DNA from: Pseudomonadales bacterium
Lineage (GTDB): Bacteria > Pseudomonadota > Gammaproteobacteria > Pseudomonadales > JAHRWD01
Direction: 5' to 3'
Assembly (NCBI GenBank): GCA_016763075.1
Contig: JAESUM010000033.1
Location: 1 to 50,726, forward strand
DNA: 50,726 nt
Shown one piece after another: positions 17,881-26,144 of the stretch. The first letter of the stretch is position 1. Every line of letters begins with the position of its first letter. The position numbers and the translations under genes are program-made. Under the pieces are notes generated by a model. That model was not told where the DNA came from and did not search any database. It saw only the letters and a list, made by a program, of their open reading frames with translations.

Positions 17881-18123
17881 GTGATAAAAAAATCTAACAA
17901 GTTTAATAGCGCCGTATTGCTGTTGTGTTTGGGTTTTCTCATTGCTGGTTGCTCGGCACCAAAGCCTTGGGTGAAACCCTACGAGCGTAATAACCTGGCA
18001 GACCCGATCATGAGTTTTGACCGCGATGGCGTTGAAGGAAGTTACATGCATCACGTACATCAAGCCAGAGAATCTGCACGCGGTGCAGAGGGCGGCAGCG
18101 GCGGAGGTTGTGGTTGCAACTAA
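17881..18123 (+). CDS. Small DUF4266-like lipoprotein with Gly/Cys-rich tail
   Basis: The product is 80 aa. A lipoprotein signal (MIKKSNKF, hydrophobic core, LIAGC with Cys24) is followed by APKPWVKPYERNNLADPIM, the conserved start of the DUF4266 family. The C-terminus is low-complexity and striking: after a helical HHVHQARESARGAE stretch come glycines and the end Cys77-Gly-Cys79-Asn. The start is GTG 17881, chosen because it opens the signal peptide; no good binding site precedes it. DUF4266 genes commonly neighbour DUF3570 and thioredoxin-like genes, as here. The tail could bind a metal or cofactor or form a disulfide handled by the adjacent TlpA protein; this is inference. Confidence 0.75.
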   Translation: MIKKSNKFNSAVLLLCLGFLIAGCSAPKPWVKPYERNNLADPIMSFDRDGVEGSYMHHVHQARESARGAEGGSGGGCGCN

Positions 18124-18174
18124 GTCGCTATCCTTTAATGCCTGAAGTGGGCATAAAGCAGAGCCGATGCAGGT

Positions 18175-18218
18175 CTGAAATAGACATGAAGCAGACATGA
18201 AATAAGCATGAAAATCAC
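18175..18218 (+). repeat. Four 11-nt degenerate tandem copies spanning the DUF3570 start
   Basis: The units are CTGAAATAGAC (18175), ATGAAGCAGAC (18186), ATGAAATAAGC (18197) and ATGAAAATCAC (18208). Three begin with ATG, and the last ATG is the start codon of the DUF3570-like gene. An 11-nt period puts the three ATGs in different frames. Confidence 0.65.
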
Positions 18219-19362
18219 ATATTCCCCTTTAAAAATAATCCTTAAGTTTGTTGTAACCAGTGCCTTAGTGGGCATGGCTGCAATCGGCAAGGCCGCCATT
18301 CTTCCTGAAGACCGAACAGACCTGTTGTATCACTCATACAGCGGCGGCGGCGTGACTATTGAAGGGCCATCGTTATTGATTAGAAAAGGCCTTTCAGATT
18401 CTGTTTCTGTTACCGCAAATTATTATGTCGATACCGTAAGCAGCGCATCTATTGATGTGGTGTCCACCGCCAGTGCCTATGACGAAGAGCGCATAGAAAC
18501 CAGCCTTGGGCTAGATTACTTGCACGAAAAAACCCTGATCAATTTTGGCTACACTGAAAGCGAAGAAAACGACTATTCTGCCGCTTCCATTCGGTTTTCT
18601 ATTAGTCAGGATTTCTTTGGTGACTTAACCAATTTATCGATTGGTTATTCGCAAGGCTCCGACACCGTCGGCAAAACCGGTGATACCAGCTTTAAAGAAG
18701 ATGCCTCAGGTCGCAATTACCAGTTTAGCCTTTCGCAAATATTGACCAAAAATTGGATTGCAAACATCAGCGTTGAAACCGTGACTAGCCAAGGGTTTTT
18801 AAATAACCCCTACCGTACCGTGCGTTACTTAGATCCAAGCGTTGGTTTGGGCTACAGCTACGAAGCGGAAAGATACCCCGAAACACGCACCAGCGACGCC
18901 TTTGCTATTAGGTCAATGTATTACCTTAGTTACCGAGCATCGTTGATGTTGGAGTACCGGTACTTTCGTGATACGTGGGATATCGAAGCCGACAACGTCA
19001 CTGTTCGCTACACCCACCCGGTGGGCGAGCATTGGATATTCGAGGTTAATGCTCGGCTTTATAACCAGACCGGCGCAGATTTTTATGCAGACATTTACCC
19101 TTTTTCTAATTCCCAAACATTCCTTGCGCGAGACAAAGAGCTCAGCGCATTTAGCTCGCAGCGCGTAGGTTTTGCAGTGTCTTACGAGCACTCGCTTACA
19201 TCATCTTTTCTCGAACGGGTCAGCCTTAATCTGAAAGTAGATCAACTCAATTTTGACTACGATGATTTCAGAAATGTTACCGCAAGCGGTGCACCTGGCG
19301 CAGAGCCTTTGTACAGTTTATCGGCGACTGTGGTTCGGTTCTTCTTTTCCGCATGGTATTAG
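18208..19362 (+). CDS. DUF3570-like outer-membrane protein
   Basis: The product is 384 aa. A signal peptide (about 1-30, ending near GKAA) is followed by LPEDRTDLLYHSYSGGGVTIEG, typical of DUF3570. The remainder is a series of alternating strands (SVTANYYVD, ETSLGLDYLH, INFGYTESEE, LSIGYSQGSD, NYQFSLSQI, LMLEYRYFRD, VTVRYTHPVG, FEVNARLYNQ) and ends in FFFSAWY, consistent with a large barrel. In other genomes DUF3570, DUF4266 and a TlpA-like gene sit together, frequently with ApbE flavin transferase, suggesting a redox role at the cell surface. No ApbE or FMN-binding gene is in this window. The start ATG has no ribosome binding site and lies in an 11-nt repeat. Confidence 0.75.
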   Translation: MKITYSPLKIILKFVVTSALVGMAAIGKAAILPEDRTDLLYHSYSGGGVTIEGPSLLIRKGLSDSVSVTANYYVDTVSSASIDVVSTASAYDEERIETSLGLDYLHEKTLINFGYTESEENDYSAASIRFSISQDFFGDLTNLSIGYSQGSDTVGKTGDTSFKEDASGRNYQFSLSQILTKNWIANISVETVTSQGFLNNPYRTVRYLDPSVGLGYSYEAERYPETRTSDAFAIRSMYYLSYRASLMLEYRYFRDTWDIEADNVTVRYTHPVGEHWIFEVNARLYNQTGADFYADIYPFSNSQTFLARDKELSAFSSQRVGFAVSYEHSLTSSFLERVSLNLKVDQLNFDYDDFRNVTASGAPGAEPLYSLSATVVRFFFSAWY

Positions 19363-19413
19363 TGCTGCGCTGGCGCTAAGATCTCCGTTTTATATCTGAG
19401 TGATTCCGCCAAC

Positions 19414-19980
19414 ATGAGCGCTATTGAAACCATCCAACAGCGGCGATCCGCGCCAAAACTAACCACTCCAGCTCCCAGCGCGGAGCACTTGCAGGCAATT
19501 TTAGCCGCGGGTTTGTATGCGCCAGATCACGGCCGTCTTAAACCTTGGAAGTTTTTAACGGTTGAAGGTGATGCACGCATCAAGCTTGGGAAGCTTTACC
19601 TAAAAGCCGCCTTGGCTGAAACGGCTGATTTGTCGCAAGAGCGTCAGCAACGCATCAAAAATATGCCGTTACGCGCACCCACTGTGGTTATTGCAGTAGC
19701 GCAACCGGTTGAAGGTCATAAGGTACCGGTGCTTGAACAGCTCATAGCCACCGGTGCTGCCGTGCAAAATATGCTGCTCGCTGCGCAAGAGCTTAATATT
19801 GGCGCGATGTGGCGAACCGGCGAAATGGCGTATAAATCTGTTGTGAAAGCCGGGCTTGGGCTACAGTCAAAAGACGAGATTATTGCTTACTTATACCTAG
19901 GCACAGCGGTACTTACAGCAAAACCACGCGAACCCGACGCGGTCGACCAATACTGTGTTTCGTGGACAGGTGACGACTAA
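19414..19980 (+). CDS. Nitroreductase family protein (YdjA-like)
   Basis: The product is 188 aa, an FMN-dependent NAD(P)H oxidoreductase of the small YdjA type. IQQRRSAPKLTTPAPS at the N-terminus gives the RRS motif that contacts the FMN phosphate, and AAGLYAPDHGRLKPWKF is the usual following motif. The C-terminal part (NIGAMWRTGE, YLYLGTA) also fits. No signal peptide, so cytoplasmic. It starts 51 nt after the DUF3570-like gene on the same strand and could be in the same transcript, but this family is common in isolation. Physiological substrate unknown. Confidence 0.85.
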   Translation: MSAIETIQQRRSAPKLTTPAPSAEHLQAILAAGLYAPDHGRLKPWKFLTVEGDARIKLGKLYLKAALAETADLSQERQQRIKNMPLRAPTVVIAVAQPVEGHKVPVLEQLIATGAAVQNMLLAAQELNIGAMWRTGEMAYKSVVKAGLGLQSKDEIIAYLYLGTAVLTAKPREPDAVDQYCVSWTGDD

Positions 19981-20078
19981 TTCAATAAGCCAGTCTATAA
20001 TGCTCGCCGGTCGCACCGGTAGCCTATGTTGGGTTGATCTGTGACCGCTTCTTGCCGATACAATACTAGAGGTTCTAC

Positions 20079-21632
20079 TTGTTACTTTCCGATCTTACTC
20101 TTCAGCCAAACATACACCACGCACTAGAATCTCTGCAGTTTCTTGAAGCTACTCCGGTGCAAGCTGAAGTCATCCCAATAGCCCTTGAAGGCAAAGATGT
20201 TCTGGTCAGTGCAGAAACCGGCAGTGGCAAAACCGCTGCATTTTTGCTGCCCATTCTTCAGCGCATGTTGGTATCGACTAATCCAGCTAGCGGAACCCGC
20301 GCACTTATTTTGGTGCCAACGCGAGAGCTAGCACGGCAAATCAACAAACAATGCCGCGACTTTGTGCGCTACACGCCCATCAAAGTGGGTGTCATCACCG
20401 GCGGCGACGAGTTCAAATATCAAAAAGCATTGTTCCGAAAGAACCCAGAAATTCTGATAGCCACGCCAGGCCGCTTACACGAGCACATGGATCGCGGCCA
20501 CGCAGATTTCACCCAGTTAGAAGTACTAGTACTGGACGAAGCCGACCGAATGCTCGATATGGGCTTCAGTGAAGAAGTGCTCGATATCGTCTCGCGTTGC
20601 AACAAACAACGCCAAAGCATGTTGTTCTCGGCAACCCTAAGCGAAAAATTATTAGGGGGTGTAGCGGGTGAAGTACTCAACGACCCAACCACCATTACCC
20701 TTAACAGCGTGCAAGACCAACACGAAAATATCCGCCAAGAAATTGTCCTCTCCGACAGCCTCGAGCATAAAGAGAGCCAACTGGGTTGGCTGATCAAAAA
20801 CGAAACCTTTGTGCGTGCCCTGGTATTCACCAATACCCGCAACCGCGCCGACAAACTCGGCGGCATGTTGCGCGGCGGCGAGCGCCGTGTAGGCATTTTG
20901 CATGGCGACATGGACCAAACCCAACGTAACTATGTGCTGCAACAAATGCGCAATAGCCGCATAGATATTCTCATAGCAACTGACCTTGCGGCCCGTGGCT
21001 TGGATGTTAAAAATATTGACTTGGTAGTTAACTTCGATATGGCCCGCAGTGGCGACGACTACATTCACCGTATTGGCCGAACTGGCCGCGCCGGAGCCAA
21101 AGGTCTAACCATATCATTGATCAGTGCATACGAATGGAACCGCATGATCAATATCGAACGGTACCTGCGTCATACATTCGAGCGCCGAGATACCGCGGAA
21201 CTCAAAGGTAAATTTAAAGGCCCAGAAAAGCTTAAAAATTCTGGTAAAACCGTTGGCACCAAAAAAGATAAAAAGAAAGAAGACAAGGTGGCTAAAGACG
21301 AACCCAAACAACGCCACCGCGATAAAAAGAATGTTGGTAAACGTAGAACACCGACTGATCCAACATTAAGAGATGCTGCGCGAGAAGTAGAAAGAGAAGC
21401 CAAAGCTAAAGAAAAACTAAGAGTACAGCGCGCCGAACAAGCTGAGTTCGACGAATGGGACGACGATGATATTGTTGAAGGCGCAACGGAAAGATCGGCA
21501 GAAAGGTTAGGAGAAAACACAACAGAGAAAACAGAAACTAAGCCCGCTAAGAAAAGTGTTTGGGGCGATAGGTCCGACAAACCAAAACGTGATGGCTACG
21601 CAGCGTTTAAAAAGAAGCCCAGAAAAGATTAG
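20079..21632 (+). CDS. srmB: DEAD-box RNA helicase, SrmB-like
   Basis: The product is 517 aa. It contains the full set of helicase motifs: Q-motif (ATPVQAEVIP), I (AETGSGKT), Ia (PTRELA), Ib (TPGRL), II (VLDEADRMLDMGF), III (SATL), IV (LVFTNTR), V (ATDLAARGLD) and VI (HRIGRTGRAG). The charged tail contains RHRDKKNVGKRR, nearly the same as the C-terminus of E. coli SrmB, the helicase for early 50S assembly; the tail here is longer. I chose the TTG at 20079 because AGAGG (20068-20072) is 6 nt upstream and no other in-frame start is better. The metallopeptidase gene follows after 22 nt. Confidence 0.82.
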   Translation: MLLSDLTLQPNIHHALESLQFLEATPVQAEVIPIALEGKDVLVSAETGSGKTAAFLLPILQRMLVSTNPASGTRALILVPTRELARQINKQCRDFVRYTPIKVGVITGGDEFKYQKALFRKNPEILIATPGRLHEHMDRGHADFTQLEVLVLDEADRMLDMGFSEEVLDIVSRCNKQRQSMLFSATLSEKLLGGVAGEVLNDPTTITLNSVQDQHENIRQEIVLSDSLEHKESQLGWLIKNETFVRALVFTNTRNRADKLGGMLRGGERRVGILHGDMDQTQRNYVLQQMRNSRIDILIATDLAARGLDVKNIDLVVNFDMARSGDDYIHRIGRTGRAGAKGLTISLISAYEWNRMINIERYLRHTFERRDTAELKGKFKGPEKLKNSGKTVGTKKDKKKEDKVAKDEPKQRHRDKKNVGKRRTPTDPTLRDAAREVEREAKAKEKLRVQRAEQAEFDEWDDDDIVEGATERSAERLGENTTEKTETKPAKKSVWGDRSDKPKRDGYAAFKKKPRKD

Positions 21633-21654
21633 CCACTAAAATTGGCAATGGCGC

Positions 21655-22356
21655 GTGGACACTGAGCTTGGTTTCGAATATCGAATCGTTCGTTCAAAAC
21701 GTAAAAGCGTCGCCATTCACCTTCGTAATGGTCAGGTTGAAGTCCGTACGCCACAGCGGGTAGACCCAGCCTGGGTTCAACAGTTTGTAGCCAGTAAGGC
21801 TGGCTGGGTTAACACTCAGCTCGCGCAGCAACTCAAAAACAAGTCGCAGCAATACCGCATGGCCGAGGGTGAAATCATCACCTTTCTCGGCCGAAAACTT
21901 CAATTAAAATTACGCATAGCGACCCGCAATAAAGTGTATATCGAAGCCGGTAAGCTCTGTATTGAGGGCCGAATCGAACGGCCAGAGAAAGCCTTAAAGT
22001 TATTTCACAACTGGCTTAAAGAACAAGCTCGTGTGTACATGATACCCCGCGCAGAAGCCTATGCCGCCCGGCTGGGCGCAGAAGACAAGCTACAACAAAT
22101 TCGTTTTCGAAAAACCCGCAGCAAATGGGGGCACTGCTCCAGCAAAGGCATTATTCAGTTTAATGAGCTGATAATGCTGGCACCGGCGGAGGTAGTAGAG
22201 TACTTAATGATTCACGAAGTATGTCACTTGGTTCATATGAATCACTCCAAACAATACTGGAAGCTAGTGGCGAGCCATTGCCCAGCGTATAAAAAACCAC
22301 AAGCTTGGTTGGCGGAAAATGGTCATCGGTTTTGGTTTGATATTGAAGCTTTATAA
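21655..22356 (+). CDS. YgjP-like (DUF45/M48-type) metallopeptidase
   Basis: The product is 233 aa. The zinc-protease motif HEVCH lies at 187-191 (HExxH), with a third possible ligand in HMNHSKQYW. Upstream, RKTRSKWGHCSSKGIIQFN is the family signature of YgjP/DUF45 proteins. The N-terminal 60 residues (YRIVRSKRKSVAIHLRNGQVEVRTP) match the usual beta domain. The start is GTG 21655, 22 nt after srmB, so it is likely cotranscribed. No signal peptide. The substrate is not known for this family; in some bacteria YgjP genes sit beside restriction systems, which is not the case here. Confidence 0.85.
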   Translation: MDTELGFEYRIVRSKRKSVAIHLRNGQVEVRTPQRVDPAWVQQFVASKAGWVNTQLAQQLKNKSQQYRMAEGEIITFLGRKLQLKLRIATRNKVYIEAGKLCIEGRIERPEKALKLFHNWLKEQARVYMIPRAEAYAARLGAEDKLQQIRFRKTRSKWGHCSSKGIIQFNELIMLAPAEVVEYLMIHEVCHLVHMNHSKQYWKLVASHCPAYKKPQAWLAENGHRFWFDIEAL

Positions 22357-22400
22357 ACGGGCATTTAACTGCGAATGCGGGAGGTATTCAGATGCCTGGT

Positions 22401-22441
22401 AGTTGATTAGACTAGGAAATTCGTTCCCGGTCTAATCAGCT
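22401..22441. terminator. Long hairpin between convergent genes, probable terminator
   Basis: A 12-bp stem with one G-U pair (22401-22412 with 22430-22441) and a 17-nt loop lies between the stop of the YgjP-like gene and the stop of the opposing DUF4345-like gene. There is no T-run, so intrinsic termination is uncertain. Confidence 0.4.
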
Positions 22442-22456
22442 ACAGCAGTCATTGGG

Positions 22457-22864
22457 TTAAAACAGTTGCTGGCTTTTAGTGGATTCGGAAGTAGGTTTGA
22501 AAAAAGCAATTGCCGCGAGTATAGCCGTCAGTGCTTCATACCCCAGTGCTCCAAATGTATAAGAGGTAACGGGGTCTGTTGTGATTGCAAACGAGACAGC
22601 ACGAACAGCCGCAAGGCCCCCAATCAAACACATGATCATCAGTAAACCTGCTTTGTTGTATTCAGGTTTGAGTGCGGCGATTAGGCAAAAAACACCCAAT
22701 CCTGTTTGAAGTCCACCGTACATCGCCGCAGTTTCAATCCATGAATCGGCGTTGTTTAAAATAAGCCCACTGTATGCAGCAGGTATTTGCGGAGCGATGA
22801 TACAAACGAGACCGTAGCCAATAAATACTACGGCGGTGACCCATAAAACGGCTTTGTTTATCAT
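22457..22864 (-). CDS. Small four-helix membrane protein (DUF4345-like)
   Basis: The product is 135 aa with four predicted hydrophobic segments (about 5-27, 45-67, 72-92, 102-124). The pattern YGL...PQIPAAYSGL, GGLQTGLGVFCLIAALKPEY and a final FGALGYEALTAILAAIAFF fits DUF4345-type membrane proteins. The ATG is preceded by AGAGGAA at good distance. It is transcribed leftward, opposite to its neighbours srmB/ygjP, and appears to stand alone. No function is known. Membership in DUF4345 is a reading of the pattern only. Confidence 0.6.
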   Translation of the reverse strand: MINKAVLWVTAVVFIGYGLVCIIAPQIPAAYSGLILNNADSWIETAAMYGGLQTGLGVFCLIAALKPEYNKAGLLMIMCLIGGLAAVRAVSFAITTDPVTSYTFGALGYEALTAILAAIAFFKPTSESTKSQQLF

Positions 22865-23230
22865 GTTGAATTCCTCTTATAGTTGTTGTTTGGAATGTAG
22901 TAAGGCGAGTGTGTTATATACCAAGCTAAAATTCAGCTTGCTTGTGTGCATTATTTTTTCAGGGTGGCTTTCAAGAAATAGAGCGCATTCTTTAAATCCT
23001 TTGTGGACACACCAAGAACTCATTTAAAGTTAGAGATTAGAGGCGTAAAACTCCAGGTTAATTTGATTGTTGAGCTTTTCTATAATCGCGTTACATAACA
23101 TCTTGGTTTTCCCTATAGGCTGGCTGAATTTGAGGTGGAGATGGGCTGACTGTGGGGAGGTAGGCTACGCCAGCGAAGCCCATCAGTCTACAGCCAAGAA
23201 CCTAGGCCGTGCTTAATGCTTCTGCCGAAC
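22865..23230. other. Gene-free stretch with one imperfect inverted repeat
   Basis: No plausible gene is seen. The first 60 nt hold the promoter side of the DUF4345-like gene. At 23140-23184, GATGGGCT and AGCCCATC enclose a G/C-rich centre containing GTAGGCTAC, which resembles the REP-type palindromic elements common in gammaproteobacterial spacers. A single copy in this window does not prove a repeat family. Confidence 0.35.
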
Positions 23231-23444
23231 CTAATGCGGTATATATGTTTCCTTAGTTACTATTTCTTCTGATCGGTTAAATTCACCGCCCCAATCGCGA
23301 GATATATCGTATTCGACTACGTAGAATTCATTTTAGAGATAAGCAATGGCGTAAATAAATCACTGTTGTGGCCCATTGAGTATACTTTGTTCCGGTTTAT
23401 GAGATAACAAATAAGCTTGCTAGCATGAGTGTGAGTTTTTTCAT
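23231..23444 (-). pseudogene. Frameshifted gene for a small secreted protein
   Basis: An ATG at 23444, with AAAGGAGA just upstream, opens a signal-peptide-like start (MKKLTLMLASLFVIS), then a stop at 23397-23399. Shifting frame there gives INRNKVYSMGHNSDLFTPLL and LISK without a stop, and a second shift at the AAAA run near 23332 gives NEFYVVEYDISRDWGGEF, NRSEEIVTKETYIPH and TAG at 23231. Adding one base at each of the two places restores a single 71-residue protein. It therefore looks like a real small exported protein broken by two single-base losses, or by sequencing errors. I do not recognise the family. Confidence 0.6.
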
Positions 23445-23620
23445 GTAAGTCTCCTTTATAAGTACACAATGGTTGTCAGTATCTTAATCGTATAAATTCT
23501 AGAATTCCGAATGATTGGAATCGTTAAGCTATTATGAATCTTCCGAAGAGCCGACCTACTCGCTACATATTTGGCTTGAATGGGGCATGGTTATTTTGAG
23601 TAGGAGCTACAAATAAAAAC

Positions 23621-23683
23621 AAAAAAGGCCGCCACGTTCACCTGACAATTTAACTTGCGAAGGTGAACGTGGTGGCCTTTTAA
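23621..23683 (-). terminator. Strong terminator after fklB
   Basis: A 21-bp stem (23623-23643 with 23661-23681, one G-U pair) and a 17-nt loop are flanked by A-runs on the plus strand, that is a T-run when read leftward. It lies 66 nt past the fklB stop. On the plus strand TTTT also follows, so it can act both ways. Confidence 0.85.
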
Positions 23684-23748
23684 TTCGGTATTACTCACTG
23701 GAAGCGAATCAGTAATGCCGTAAACGTATAGCTTGTTTAAAGCAGGTG

Positions 23749-24369
23749 TTAACCCACAATAGCGAGTAGCTCCACATCAAAAATCAAAGCGGAGTAGGGG
23801 CCAATGTCGCCGCCTGCACCATTTTCACCATAGGCAAGTTGGTAGGGCAGATAGAGTTTCCATTTTGCGCCTACTTCCATCATTTGAAGTGCTTCGGTCC
23901 AGCCTGCAATTACGCCACCAACGGGGAATTCAGCCGGATCGCCACGATCGTATGAGCTATCGAATACTTTTCCGGTAATCAATGTGCCGTGGTAGTGGGT
24001 ACGAACGGTTGAGCTAGCGGTTGGTTTTTCACCATCACCGGCATTGATGATTTCATACTGCAAGCCTGATTCGGTCACAGTGATCTCTGAACGTTTGGCA
24101 TTTTCTGCCAGGAATTTTTCGCCTTCGCCTGCTAGTTCCATCGTTTTCTCCGTTTTTTGGGCTTGCATATGTGCGCTGATCTCTTTGAATGCCGCATCTA
24201 AAACTGCTGGCTCAATGGGATTGGCAGCATGGTTGAGTGAGTCGCTAACACCTTCGATGACGGCTTCGATCGACATGCCATCAAATGGGTTGCTATTGAG
24301 TTGGTCACCCAGTTGGCGGCCAATGCCGTAGCTAACTTGTTGTTCGGTTGTGCTGTACTTGTCTGACAT
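23749..24369 (-). CDS. fklB: FKBP-type peptidyl-prolyl isomerase, FklB-like
   Basis: The product is 206 aa, the same length as E. coli FklB. The N-terminal dimerisation helices (YGIGRQLGDQL, IEAVIEGVSDSLN, ISAHMQAQ) precede the FKBP domain (about 95-206) with VRTHYHGTLITGKVFDSS, FPVGGVIAGWTEALQMMEVG and YGENGAGGDIGPYSALIFDVELL. No signal peptide is present, so it is the cytoplasmic FklB and not FkpA or Mip. It catalyses cis/trans isomerisation of prolyl bonds in folding proteins. AAGG precedes the ATG by 7 nt. Single gene with its own terminator. Confidence 0.9.
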   Translation of the reverse strand: MSDKYSTTEQQVSYGIGRQLGDQLNSNPFDGMSIEAVIEGVSDSLNHAANPIEPAVLDAAFKEISAHMQAQKTEKTMELAGEGEKFLAENAKRSEITVTESGLQYEIINAGDGEKPTASSTVRTHYHGTLITGKVFDSSYDRGDPAEFPVGGVIAGWTEALQMMEVGAKWKLYLPYQLAYGENGAGGDIGPYSALIFDVELLAIVG

Positions 24370-24451
24370 ATTATTACCTTCTTATGTATTCAACTTGTGC
24401 ATTTAACAGTGTTCTGGGTTAAGAGCTGATTTGGTTCTACCTACGGGTGTG

Positions 24452-26041
24452 TTAGTCGCCCTGGCTACGTAGGTACTCTTCATAGCTGCCTTTAAAATCA
24501 ACTACACCTTCGGGGGTGAGTTCGATAATTCGGGTTGCCAGTGAGGAGACAAACTCCCGGTCATGGCTGACAAAAATCAGTGTGCCGGGGTAGTTGTCCA
24601 GCGCTAGATTAAGGGATTCGATCGATTCCATATCCAGGTGGTTGGTGGGTTCGTCCATCAGCAATACGTTGTCTTTTTGCAACATTAATTTGCCGAACAA
24701 CATGCGGCCCTGTTCGCCACCGGAAATAACCTGTACGGACTTTTCAGATTCATCACGGGAGAACAGTAGCTTGCCGAGAACACCGCGCAGTACTTGCTCG
24801 TCGTCGTTGGGTTTGCCCCACAGGCCGATCCAGTCGAACAGGCTCATGTCGGTGCCAAAATCGTCGCTGTGATCCTGGGCGTAGTAGCCTTTGGTGGCAT
24901 TTTCAGACCATTTTACGCGGCCGCTAAGGGGTTCTAGTTCGCCTAGTAGTGCACGCAGTAATGATGTTTTGCCCGCGCCGTTTGGCCCGATAATAGCGAC
25001 TCGTTCGCCGGCTTCAATCATTAGGCTGAGGTCTTTGAACAGCACCAGGCTGTCAAAACCTATGGTGAGATCAGCCACTTCAAGTGCTTGCCGGTGTAAT
25101 TTCTTTTCCTGGTCAAAACGAATAAACGGATTCACTCGGCTTGATGGTTTCATTTCATCAATTTTGATTTTGTCGATCTGCTTAGCACGCGAAGTGGCTT
25201 GTTTAGCTTTGGACGCATTGGCGGAAAAACGGCTAACAAACGCCTGCAGTTCAGCGATTTGAGCTTTTTTACGTGCATTTTGGTTTTGCTGCAGTTCGCG
25301 GGACTGAGTAGCTGCAATCATGTATTCGTCATAATTTCCGGGGAATAGCCGCAGTGCGCCATAGTCGAGGTCAGCCATGTGTGAGCAGACGGTATTTAAG
25401 AAATGACGGTCATGCGAGATGATGATCATGGTGCAGCTGCGGCGGTTAAGCTCTTCTTCCAGCCACGTAATGGTGTTGATGTCCAAGTTGTTTGTTGGCT
25501 CATCGAGCAGCATGATATCGGGGTCTGAAAACAGCGCCTGCGCGAGCAGTACTCGTAACTTCCAACCCGGTGCGACGGCGCTCATGGGGCCTTCGTGTTG
25601 CTCTAGCGGAATGCCTACTCCAATCAGCAGTTCGCTTGCGCGGGATTCTGCCGAATAGCCATCCATTTCGCCAAATTCTACTTCAAGATCGGCTACGCGC
25701 ATGCCTTCGTCTTCGCTCATTTCAGGCAAAGAGTAGATGCGTTCGCGCTCTTCTTTAACTTTCCAAAGCTCGGCGTGACCCATAATGACGGTGTCGACGA
25801 CTTTATATTCTTCGAAAGCAAATTGATCTTGCTTCAATACGCCCAAACGCTCATTTGGATCCGTCGAAATATTACCGCCGGTAGCTTCTAATTCGCCGCT
25901 GAGAATCTTCATCAGGGTCGATTTCCCGCAGCCATTTGCGCCAATCAGGCCATAATGGTTACCGTCGCCAAATTTGGCAGAGATATTTTCGAACAGGGGT
26001 TTGGCCCCAAATTGCATGGTGATGTTGGCTGTTGAGATCAA
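24452..26041 (-). CDS. ybiT: ABC-F ATPase YbiT
   Basis: The product is 529 aa. It has two ATP-binding cassettes in one chain: Walker [10 protein letters not shown] and GPNGAGKTS, signature-like [10 protein letters not shown] and ISGGEQGR, Walker [12 protein letters not shown] and [11 protein letters not shown], separated by the basic linker (about 240-305). No membrane segments, so it belongs to the soluble ABC-F ribosome-binding factors. The start [20 protein letters not shown] and overall sequence match YbiT closely. ABC-F proteins act at the ribosomal E site; the exact role of YbiT is only partly known. The start is TTG at 26041, fitting the family's N-terminus. Confidence 0.92.
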   Translation of the reverse strand: MISTANITMQFGAKPLFENISAKFGDGNHYGLIGANGCGKSTLMKILSGELEATGGNISTDPNERLGVLKQDQFAFEEYKVVDTVIMGHAELWKVKEERERIYSLPEMSEDEGMRVADLEVEFGEMDGYSAESRASELLIGVGIPLEQHEGPMSAVAPGWKLRVLLAQALFSDPDIMLLDEPTNNLDINTITWLEEELNRRSCTMIIISHDRHFLNTVCSHMADLDYGALRLFPGNYDEYMIAATQSRELQQNQNARKKAQIAELQAFVSRFSANASKAKQATSRAKQIDKIKIDEMKPSSRVNPFIRFDQEKKLHRQALEVADLTIGFDSLVLFKDLSLMIEAGERVAIIGPNGAGKTSLLRALLGELEPLSGRVKWSENATKGYYAQDHSDDFGTDMSLFDWIGLWGKPNDDEQVLRGVLGKLLFSRDESEKSVQVISGGEQGRMLFGKLMLQKDNVLLMDEPTNHLDMESIESLNLALDNYPGTLIFVSHDREFVSSLATRIIELTPEGVVDFKGSYEEYLRSQGD

Positions 26042-26144
26042 GATGGTGTTCCGGAGTTGATTAGGCGTTGGTATTGGCGCGGAATTCTAACATACTCACG
26101 GGTAGATGCTGCCTAGCTTAAGCGTTTTACGAACACCACGGCGT

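Noticed and set aside
21170-21580. 136-aa minus-strand Ser/Leu-rich frame
   Set aside because: Antisense shadow of the charged tail of the SrmB-like helicase.
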